Below are positions 26,379 through 32,326 of a DNA stretch of 32,326 nt, piece by piece. Below the pieces are notes generated by a model. That model was given only the letters and a program-made list of their open reading frames with translations, did no database searches and had not been told where the DNA came from. Source of the DNA: JAWKTT01 sp041398965 (GTDB lineage: Bacteria > Planctomycetota > Planctomycetia > Planctomycetales > Planctomycetaceae); the NCBI GenBank assembly GCA_041398965.1, contig JAWKTT010000047.1:1-32326 (forward strand), written 5' to 3'. Both the position numbers and the translations under genes were made by a program. Every line of letters begins with the position of its first letter. Positions within the stretch are counted from its first letter, which is position 1.

Positions 26379-26580
26379 ACGCGACAAAAGCACAACGCGC
26401 GCTGGCATGCTGAGGTTTCGGGTGCCCTCGCCCACGTGGACATTGAAATCCGGCAGCAACAGATACCTCACGGTCGAACTGCTTGACGCTTCGCGACCCT
26501 GCAAAAAATGACCGGGCCACCCAGCGATGTCGGTCGCCGTCGCGGGCTCCCATGAATCACTTAAAAAGAGGTTTTCCGCC

Positions 26581-27324
26581 ATGCGTCACATCGTCACGCC
26601 GAGTCGCCTCCGGATTGCGCCGAGTCTGTTCTCACTTGCCGTGGCGTTGATCGGAATGATCCCCTTTGCACTCGTCGCTGCCGAGTCTCCGAAAACTTCC
26701 GCCGACGAAGCCTCACCCGTGACAAACGAAACAAAACCAACATCAACATCAACCGACGAACAACCGATCAAAACACTGACACAAGGCAAAGGGAAGTTCG
26801 TTTCGTTCGAAGACGGAACCCTTACCCTGGAAGGTCCATCCGGTCGGCTGGTTTGGAAAGAGATCGACGCAAACACAAAAAGTTATCTTGGAGAGGGGGA
26901 GAGCAGCGATCAAGATCGCGGCTACCGGCCGGTCGAGACGCTGGACGCCTTGAGCAAGATCAAACCCGGGACACAAGTCTTCGTCGGAAGCTGGTTCGGC
27001 TACGAGAAGCGGCATGGCATCTTTATCGGCATTACTCCAGGAAAGTCGGTTGGGACCTTTGTCTCCTACAAGGACGGATCACTCTCACTGCTGGCGAAGG
27101 ACCGGCAGGCAGGCAGTTTCACGAAGAAGTACGGGAACAGTCTTTTCATCCGAAATCTCCCGACAGACATTGCTGTGGAAGAGAGCGTGGATGGCGGTGC
27201 TTACGAGCAGATTGGCACGGTGAAAGAAGTGCTCGCCGATGTCGCCGAAGGGACTGTGGTGACAGTCCACTTCCTCGGTGAGGGGAACGTCACGCTGATT
27301 CAACTTGGTGTTCCCAAGAAGTAG
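26581..27324 (+). CDS. Exported protein with two similar beta-rich repeats
   Basis: The 247-residue protein starts at ATG 26581 with AAGAGG about ten bases upstream; the frame extends to 26527 but the signal peptide begins here. Residues 1-36 are a signal sequence (LFSLAVALIGMIPFALVAAE), then a Thr/Ser-rich linker. Two similar segments follow: GKFVSFEDGTLTLEGPSGRL near 75 and GTFVSYKDGSLSLLAKDRQA near 160. Each opens a beta-rich block and contains F-V-S-[FY]-x-D-G-[ST]-L-[TS]-L. No family was recognised. The G8-domain gene starts 31 bases downstream, so the two are likely cotranscribed. It may be a cell-envelope protein; the role is unknown. Confidence 0.72.
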   Translation: MRHIVTPSRLRIAPSLFSLAVALIGMIPFALVAAESPKTSADEASPVTNETKPTSTSTDEQPIKTLTQGKGKFVSFEDGTLTLEGPSGRLVWKEIDANTKSYLGEGESSDQDRGYRPVETLDALSKIKPGTQVFVGSWFGYEKRHGIFIGITPGKSVGTFVSYKDGSLSLLAKDRQAGSFTKKYGNSLFIRNLPTDIAVEESVDGGAYEQIGTVKEVLADVAEGTVVTVHFLGEGNVTLIQLGVPKK

Positions 27325-27355
27325 TCACCCCCGCGTGCTTGTTGAGGAAGCTGAG

Positions 27356-29731
27356 ATGATCGCCATGAAAGAGTTGCTTGCTCGAAACGGTGCGTGGACT
27401 CTGATCGTCCTGTGCTGCCTGTTGTCGTTGTCGTGTGGCGACGTGCGAGCGGATGATTGGGTTGTTTTTCAGACTCGCTCGGTTCGTAGCGGTCCTTGGT
27501 CCGATGCTGGCACCTGGGAACAGGGTCGGATTCCTCAAGCCGGCGACCGGGTACAGATCCGGATCGGACATACCGTGGTCTATGATGTGCATTCGGATGC
27601 GGCCTTGAGGTTTGTTCATGTTGCCGGCACGCTGACTTTCTCACGCGAAAAGTCGACGCTCCTGGATGTGGGACTTCTGAAAGTCGAACCGGGGGAGGAG
27701 ACCACGGAAAGCGGCTTTGACTGCCATGCCCCCGTGCGAAACGTGCCGAAGGGAACGCCCCGTCCGGTTCTGGAAATCGGCACGCCTGCCGCGCCGATTC
27801 CCGCCGGCGTCACCGCCAAAATCCGTTTGCGACTTCATCCGGGCATGGCGGCGGAAAGCCTGCCAGCGATCGTCTGTTGTGGCGGACGCTGGGACATTCA
27901 CGGAGCACCGCTCCGGCGGACATGGCTCAAACTTGCGACTCCCGCTTCATTAGGCGATCGCACGCTGACGCTGGAGCAGTCGGTGGATGACTGGCGTTTT
28001 GGAGATCGAATCATTGTCACCACCGACCAGTCGCAAGGTCCAGGCCCCTACGCCACCTTTCGCCAGAAGGGCGGTCGCCCCAAGCCGGTCGGGACCGAAG
28101 AAAGAATCATTGCGAGCGTGGACGGATCGCGCGTCACGCTCGATCGCCCTCTGGAGAAGTCGCATCAAGGCCCGGGCGAAATGCGATGCGAAGTGGCCGA
28201 TTTGTCGCGCAACGTGGTCGTCGAGTCGGCGGAGCCTGACGGAGCGCGCGGCCACACCATGTACCACCATGGTTCGTCAGGCGGGATCAGTTATGCCGAG
28301 TTCCGACATCTCGGCAAAGAAGGGGTGCTGGGACGTTATGCGATCCACTTCCACCTCGTGCGTGACACCATGCGAGGCAGTGGCGTCCTCGGGGCAAGCA
28401 TCTGGGATTCGCACAACCGTTGGATCACCATTCACGGCACCGATCATCTTCTGGTGCGAGACTGCGTCGGTTACCAATCGCTGGGACACGGGTTCTTTCT
28501 CGAAGATGCGACCGAGCAGTGGAACGTGCTCGATCGCAACCTCGCAGTGCAGGCGTTCGTCACGCTCCCGCTTCCAGATCAAGTGCTGCCGTTCGATCCC
28601 AACGACGGAGCCGGCTTCTGGTGGGCCAATGGGCGAAATACGTTCACACGCAACGTGGCCTGTGAAAATGATCGTTACGGGTTTCACTTCCAGATCGCGG
28701 CAACCCCGGACTTTGTTCCCATATTGAACCTCCACCAATCCGATGGCTCCAACGCCCGGCAGGACGTGCGGACGATTCCGTTCCTGCGTTTCGAGGACAA
28801 TGAATCCCACGGCGAGGGGTTGTTCGACTTCCGGTTTGGCGACGAAGAACCAGGCGCTGTCCACGGCGACCGCGAACATCCTTTCATCGTCCGCAAGTTG
28901 CGAGCTTGGGAGTCGCACTACGCTTTGCGGCCCAATGTCGGTTATTTTCTTCTGGAAGACCTGCGCGTCGCCAACGCGGCCTACGGCATTTACCATCCCA
29001 ACTACGACCACCATGTTTACCGCGACGTGTGGTTGGAAAATATCTCCTCCGAACCGTTGAATGGCGGACATGACGAGTCGGCTTTCCCTTACGGCCACTT
29101 CACCTACGACCGACTGACGTTGGCGGACTGCCGACTGGAACGGTATCCGCTCGTGCAACTAACGGCCATCGGCACTCGCCCTGATGTCACTGGGCACTTT
29201 CGCGGACTGTCGTCGAGCGGCAGTCTGTCGCAGAAAGGAGTCATCGGCTTCGGTGGCGGTCCGCGCACGCGACGCACCGACAATCCGGTCGCCTATTACT
29301 TTCACAACATCCCAACCTCGAACGCTGTGACCAGAGTAGTCAGCGCCCGACTGTCGGACGCATCGCGAGATAAGGAACCGCTAGTCGTGGATGGCTGGAC
29401 GGGGACCGACGCTCGGGCGCACACAGTGACGAATGTCGCATTCCCAGAACTCTTGTCGCCGAAAGACGATCTTCCCCCGGCGACACTCATCACACGACTT
29501 CAACGCATCCGAGATCAATTGCGCCTCACCGGAGTCACGCACGACAACGGCGAAACGAACACCATTCATGTGAACGGTCATCCGGCAACCGTCGTGTCTC
29601 GCAGTGCGGGCGTGGTCGATTGGACCATCACATTGGATGAGCCGGCGGACAAGCAGTTTGTCGCGCAGGCAGAGGATTTGGCCGGCAACCGTGAACTGAC
29701 TCCGCATCGAATGGAACTGCCGACCGACTAG
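27356..29731 (+). CDS. G8-domain, right-handed beta-helix secreted protein
   Basis: The 791-residue protein starts at ATG 27356 behind GAGGAAG. A signal peptide (WTLIVLCCLLSLSCGDVRA) ends before DDW. Residues about 30-115 form a G8 domain: SVRSGPWSDAGTWEQGRIPQ, GDRVQIRIGHTVVYDV and VAGTLTFS, with the conserved W, G, P and D positions. A long beta-helix follows, with NVVVESAEP, HTMYHHGSSGGISYAEFRHL, YAIHFHLVRD and NRWITIHGTDHLLVRDCVGY. The same order, G8 then helix, is known from the animal CEMIP/TMEM2 and fibrocystin-like proteins, some of which act on hyaluronan. The His-rich segments MYHHG and IHFHLVRD could be an active or metal site. A polysaccharide-binding or degrading role is inferred. 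The C-terminal 80 residues look like a small beta-sandwich. Confidence 0.85.
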   Translation: MIAMKELLARNGAWTLIVLCCLLSLSCGDVRADDWVVFQTRSVRSGPWSDAGTWEQGRIPQAGDRVQIRIGHTVVYDVHSDAALRFVHVAGTLTFSREKSTLLDVGLLKVEPGEETTESGFDCHAPVRNVPKGTPRPVLEIGTPAAPIPAGVTAKIRLRLHPGMAAESLPAIVCCGGRWDIHGAPLRRTWLKLATPASLGDRTLTLEQSVDDWRFGDRIIVTTDQSQGPGPYATFRQKGGRPKPVGTEERIIASVDGSRVTLDRPLEKSHQGPGEMRCEVADLSRNVVVESAEPDGARGHTMYHHGSSGGISYAEFRHLGKEGVLGRYAIHFHLVRDTMRGSGVLGASIWDSHNRWITIHGTDHLLVRDCVGYQSLGHGFFLEDATEQWNVLDRNLAVQAFVTLPLPDQVLPFDPNDGAGFWWANGRNTFTRNVACENDRYGFHFQIAATPDFVPILNLHQSDGSNARQDVRTIPFLRFEDNESHGEGLFDFRFGDEEPGAVHGDREHPFIVRKLRAWESHYALRPNVGYFLLEDLRVANAAYGIYHPNYDHHVYRDVWLENISSEPLNGGHDESAFPYGHFTYDRLTLADCRLERYPLVQLTAIGTRPDVTGHFRGLSSSGSLSQKGVIGFGGGPRTRRTDNPVAYYFHNIPTSNAVTRVVSARLSDASRDKEPLVVDGWTGTDARAHTVTNVAFPELLSPKDDLPPATLITRLQRIRDQLRLTGVTHDNGETNTIHVNGHPATVVSRSAGVVDWTITLDEPADKQFVAQAEDLAGNRELTPHRMELPTD

Positions 29732-29833
29732 CAATCCTGTCTCTGGACCGAAGCATCGTATGTTAACGGAGCCGGGCACGACCAGAGGGCTGCGACCATA
29801 TTTTTGCAGTGAAGTTGCTGAGGAATAGTTCTT

Positions 29834-29984
29834 GTAGGGCAGGCTCCTGCCTGCCTTCCTTGTTGGGCATGATGTTCGCATGCCCGAAGATGATGTCAAC
29901 AGGGCGACGCATTCGCCCAGCAACCGCCGCCGAATGCCCATGACTCACCGCCAATCCGGGAAGGCAGGCAGGAGCCTGCCCTAC
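29834..29984. repeat. 151-bp MITE-like element with 26-bp terminal inverted repeats
   Basis: The two ends are perfect inverted copies of 26 bases (29834-29859 and 29959-29984), beginning GTAGGGCAGGCTCCTGCCTG. Each end is itself partly palindromic (GGCAGG...CCTGCC). The interior has two more hairpins, GGGCAT...ATGCCC at about 29865-29885 and GGGCGA-CGCAT-TCGCCC, and no ORF. It fills most of the gap between the G8 gene and the toxin locus. Such small elements are normally moved by a transposase encoded elsewhere. A related single repeat is at 788-810. Confidence 0.75.
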
Positions 29985-30021
29985 GATTACTGTTATCGGA
30001 TGCGGACGTAGCAGCGACTGG

Positions 30022-30654
30022 TCAGCCGCGTTCTAAGAGACCAGGCGATTTGCGTTGCAGGTCAATTGGCGTCTCCGATATCTCCGGCGGAAATCCATCC
30101 TTGGGTTGGTCATTGACCGGAATTCGTTTGCAAGCAACTTTCGACAACTTCGTACCAATGATCGACTGCCAAATGGCATTAGTAACAATAACCCCCCCCA
30201 TGTCTGTGCCGAAAACAGGGTCGGAAGGTATGTCTTTAGCCAAGATGTACCACTTCCCCATTGGATAGTAAATCCATTTCTTGCAAGTTGGACACAACCA
30301 CGCTTGTGATTTACTGCCCCCTCTGACGAGTGCAGGAGTTTCATCTCTGAAGGATGTCCATTCGCTCAGCAAGCCCCCATTGCTATCCATGACACGCCCG
30401 GTGCGAAATCGCTTTGAGAAGTGCGGCTCCAGCATTGCACGCAAGTCTTGACGAATAATTTCAACTCCCGTTTGCGCCAAGAATGTTAGTGGTGAGCGAT
30501 CCCCAAATCGCGCGACATAGCAATCTACTGGATGGGAGTGGAAAAGGTGCCCACAAGTTGAATTTCGACTTGCAGCAAATACTCGTTCGGCCCAAATCGA
30601 ATCGTCCATGGCTCCATCTCCCATTGGCCATAGGAGAAAAAGTTCCTCAGTCAC
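30022..30654 (-). CDS. Probable immunity protein of the second toxin, CxxC-containing
   Basis: The 210-residue protein follows the second toxin tip by about 50 bases on the same strand, where the immunity gene is expected. The start is set at GTG 30654 with GAGG seven bases upstream; a GTG two codons earlier is possible. It has no signal or transmembrane helix. A central LCPTCKKWIYYPMG holds a CxxC pair, followed by DIPSDPVFGTDMGGVIVTNA and a C-terminal SKVACKRIPV. That order (Cys pair, a D-x-F stretch, a 'V-T/S-N' strand, then a closing strand) is reminiscent of the double-CXXCG/DUF1629-like immunity families. The match is only in layout. Base composition is AT-richer than housekeeping genes nearby. 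The immunity role is inferred from position. Confidence 0.65.
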   Translation of the reverse strand: MTEELFLLWPMGDGAMDDSIWAERVFAASRNSTCGHLFHSHPVDCYVARFGDRSPLTFLAQTGVEIIRQDLRAMLEPHFSKRFRTGRVMDSNGGLLSEWTSFRDETPALVRGGSKSQAWLCPTCKKWIYYPMGKWYILAKDIPSDPVFGTDMGGVIVTNAIWQSIIGTKLSKVACKRIPVNDQPKDGFPPEISETPIDLQRKSPGLLERG

Positions 30655-30706
30655 TGGCACGCCTCGTTTCTGTAAGTTGTCGAGCTACCAAAGGGCCGCT
30701 GTGCGG

Positions 30707-31195
30707 CTACGGGAATTGTGTGAAGTTGCCATTCAGCAGGTTTCCCCACAGGTCGCTGACAATGTTTGTTCCATACTTGTAATCATTTTGCCGACTTGCA
30801 TCCAAGACTTCATCGAACGCTCTCCGTTGTGCACCTGGATTTCTGGCCAGGAATTCTCGCCAAGCTCGGTAGCTACCGGTGATCCCTCCTTCAGGAGGGA
30901 ATCCTAACGCCCTCCAACTCATCCGCAGGATTGAGTGAAGTTCCGTGTGAGCAACGCTTGAAATGTTCGTCGTCCTTTGATTCGCGAATCCTCCTAAGTA
31001 TTTGGCGATCGAGTGATGGTAGGCATTGTGCACCAGCACGCCACCATCTCCGACATGGTAGACGTGTTCGGTGTCGATTTCTAGGTTGAAGACTTCGACC
31101 GGGGGGCCGCGGTGGGGGGTGATTTGGGTGACTTGCGTCAGGGTGCCGTCAGCCCGCTGCAAATGTTCGCCCATTCGCAACTCCCCTGCCGCCAC
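30707..31195 (-). CDS. Orphan Hint-domain segment with a second C-terminal toxin tip
   Basis: The frame is open back to 31213 (preceded by TGA at 31214-31216); GTG 31195 is the first possible start. Residues 1-60 are the end of a Hint (intein-like) domain: VAAGELRMGEHLQRADGTL, VFNLEIDTEHVYHVGDGG and the terminal VLVHNA, where such domains cut or release the tip. The remaining 100 residues begin YHHSIAKYLGGFANQ and contain VAHTELHSILRM, a His-rich pattern of HNH/Endonuclease VII-type toxin tips. There is no RHS part, so this is an orphan cassette that needs recombination into a full-length gene, or a frameless remnant. The probable immunity gene follows. It is a module of a polymorphic toxin system; the nuclease type is inferred. 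Confidence 0.72.
   Translation of the reverse strand: MAAGELRMGEHLQRADGTLTQVTQITPHRGPPVEVFNLEIDTEHVYHVGDGGVLVHNAYHHSIAKYLGGFANQRTTNISSVAHTELHSILRMSWRALGFPPEGGITGSYRAWREFLARNPGAQRRAFDEVLDASRQNDYKYGTNIVSDLWGNLLNGNFTQFP
31049..31102 (-). repeat. Hint-region direct repeat, copy B
   Basis: This 54-base block is identical to 32270-32323. It encodes the EVFNLEIDTEHVYHVG part of the Hint domain in the orphan cassette. Flanking bases on the toxin side are similar with scattered differences. Confidence 0.9.
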
Positions 31196-31254
31196 AAACG
31201 CCTTTCGGTTGCGTCAACCCGGTTTGGTAACCAACTTGGGCCACCCTGGACAGA

Positions 31255-31923
31255 TCACCCCTCGGGAATGTCGACGAAGTATGGCTTCCGGTATGGGATT
31301 GAGAATGCGAACTGCGTTGGCGACAGCCATTCGCCTTGTCTAATGTCCATGTAACTCCAGCAGTTCACCGGATGGACATCAAACATTGGAATCTTCTGAA
31401 GGACGAATTGGGAACGGTTCTTATACACGACCACAAAGACGTACGACCGATCGAGGTCCATGGCCATTCCGACCCGAACTTTGATTTTCTGATTGGGAGC
31501 GACCCACTGCTTCTTTGATATGAACGTCGCACAAAGGTCTTGCGCCATCAGGGCTGCATAGGAGTCTTCGAAGGGCGTGGGGTCCCATTGCTTCCTTTTG
31601 GCTAGAAACAGGCATGCTGCATGCAAGGCGTCAAGAATCCATTGCCGCTTCTGCTGGTCACTGACAACCAGATATGCCTCAAAGTCGAATGGCCACTTCA
31701 TCTGCATCGGAAGGCAATCCTGTATCGGATCAGGATAGTCATATCGATCGGAGAAAATCACAATAATCTTCGAATCATCCTTGGTCCTCACCTTGCCTTC
31801 GATACCTTTGGTATAAGGGATCGACACGCAGTTTGAGTGGAAGTGAAAGGATTTAAGAACCTCTCCCCCCAAACGAGTTACAACTTCCGAGTCTCCTCCA
31901 CAGACAATCTCTCGCATGTACAT
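31255..31923 (-). CDS. Probable immunity protein of the first toxin
   Basis: The gene begins 13 bases after the stop codon of the first toxin tip (or 4 bases if GTG 31932 is used), the tight spacing usual for toxin-immunity pairs. ATG 31923 is preferred, with another ATG at 31917; the ribosome binding site is weak. The protein has about 222 residues and no signal or transmembrane helix. Visible features are KIIVIFSDRYDYPDPIQDCL, KRQWILDALHAACLFLAKRK and KIKVRVGMAMDLDRSYVFVV, a mixed alpha/beta cytoplasmic fold. The family is not recognised. Base composition is AT-rich, like the other immunity candidate. The role is inferred entirely from context. Confidence 0.65.
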   Translation of the reverse strand: MYMREIVCGGDSEVVTRLGGEVLKSFHFHSNCVSIPYTKGIEGKVRTKDDSKIIVIFSDRYDYPDPIQDCLPMQMKWPFDFEAYLVVSDQQKRQWILDALHAACLFLAKRKQWDPTPFEDSYAALMAQDLCATFISKKQWVAPNQKIKVRVGMAMDLDRSYVFVVVYKNRSQFVLQKIPMFDVHPVNCWSYMDIRQGEWLSPTQFAFSIPYRKPYFVDIPEG

Positions 31924-31936
31924 GGTAGACACACTT

Positions 31937-32326
31937 TCAGAAGGGAACCCCGCGTGGCCGGAGATTAAACGGCAACTGTGGAATATTTTTCCAACTGCGC
32001 CAAATCCCGACTACCTCATCCTCCCATTGAAACAACGCTTTCGCGTTTTTGAAGTTATCTCTGAGGATCACCGAACTCAAATCACTTCGTGGAATTCCCA
32101 GCTTACTGGCGAGTGCGGTGAGTTGATTCTGCGCCCGGACCGACAGCCCAGTCTTCGTCAGTAATTTCTTAGCGCGGCTGATCCCGAACTTCACAACTTC
32201 ACCGGTCTTGTTGTTGAAAATCCCATAGCCATGGCCGACACAGCTATTATGAACCAACACCCCACCGTTTCCGACATGGTAGACGTGTTCGGTGTCGATT
32301 TCTAGGTTGAAGACTTCGACCGGAGG
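31937..32326 (-). CDS. C-terminal end of an RHS/Hint polymorphic toxin, GIY-YIG-like tip, 5' open
   Basis: The gene enters from beyond the right edge. The first 25 visible codons finish a Hint domain: PVEVFNLEIDTEHVYHVGNG and VLVHN, the usual end just before a toxin tip. The tip, about 105 residues, starts SCVGHGYGIFNNKTGEVVKF then GISRAKK, which resembles the 'Y-x-I...TGEV-x-K-x-G-I-S' strand pair of GIY-YIG-type nucleases in toxin tips. A later Glu in ALFQWEDEVV and FNLRPRG at the end fit a catalytic Glu and the Asn-x-Arg-Pro close of the same group. It would cut nucleic acid after delivery into a rival cell. The nuclease assignment is inference; the RHS identity of the missing part is likely but not seen. 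The immunity candidate follows immediately. Confidence 0.72.
   Translation of the reverse strand, partial: PPVEVFNLEIDTEHVYHVGNGGVLVHNSCVGHGYGIFNNKTGEVVKFGISRAKKLLTKTGLSVRAQNQLTALASKLGIPRSDLSSVILRDNFKNAKALFQWEDEVVGIWRSWKNIPQLPFNLRPRGVPF
32270..32323 (-). repeat. Hint-region direct repeat, copy A
   Basis: Identical over 54 bases to 31049-31102 and coding for the same Hint segment of the full-length toxin. The similarity may continue past the window edge. It is the natural crossover point for exchanging toxin tips. Confidence 0.9.

Noticed and set aside
1..32326. CRISPR arrays, tRNA and rRNA genes
   Set aside because: No regularly spaced direct repeats and no cloverleaf or rRNA-like segments were found by eye. 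A dedicated search could still find something I missed.

Overview
The window looks like chromosomal DNA of a member of the Planctomycetota. The main reasons are a DUF1549/DUF1553 protein with a CxxCH motif followed by a Tat-exported DUF1501 protein, a LEPR-XLL N-terminus on a surface-type protein, a zinc-ribbon plus transmembrane 'MAILFDCPYC' protein, large RHS and beta-helix proteins, and many short exported proteins of unknown function. The genus cannot be fixed from the sequence alone. The GC content is moderately high in housekeeping genes and visibly lower in the small genes of the two RHS regions.

Layout. (i) 1-2134: the remains of an RHS/YD-repeat gene on the + strand. It is cut into a head (1-720) and a tail (1262-1591) by a segment carrying a small lipoprotein-like gene. 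The tail ends exactly at the stop codon of a macrodomain hydrolase gene on the other strand. (ii) 2252-3396: a small lipoprotein and trpC. (iii) 3429-7460, minus: a 1343-residue inverse-autotransporter-like outer-membrane protein with a long beta-helix passenger. It has a near-perfect Shine-Dalgarno overlapping the stop of a possible small upstream ORF. (iv) 8185-13767: a zinc-ribbon membrane protein, a conserved hypothetical, an SNF2-family helicase and a LEPR-XLL protein. (v) 14284-19754: a probably PPi-type phosphofructokinase, a Tyr-rich secreted peptide, a Flp-like pilin, a four-TM protein and metK. (vi) 20253-22910: a GH57 glucanotransferase and dtd. (vii) 23139-29731: DUF1549/1553, DUF1501, an exported two-repeat protein and a G8-domain beta-helix protein. 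(viii) 29834-29984: a 151-bp element with perfect 26-bp terminal inverted repeats. (ix) 30022-32326, minus: a polymorphic-toxin locus.

The most interesting region is the right end. It holds the C-terminal tip of an RHS/Hint-type toxin (GIY-YIG-like), its probable immunity gene, an orphan Hint plus second toxin tip, and a second probable immunity gene. The two Hint segments share 54 identical bases, which marks a likely recombination site for swapping toxin tips. The left-end RHS remnant, with its own low-GC small gene, looks like a decayed counterpart. No rRNA, tRNA or CRISPR array was seen.
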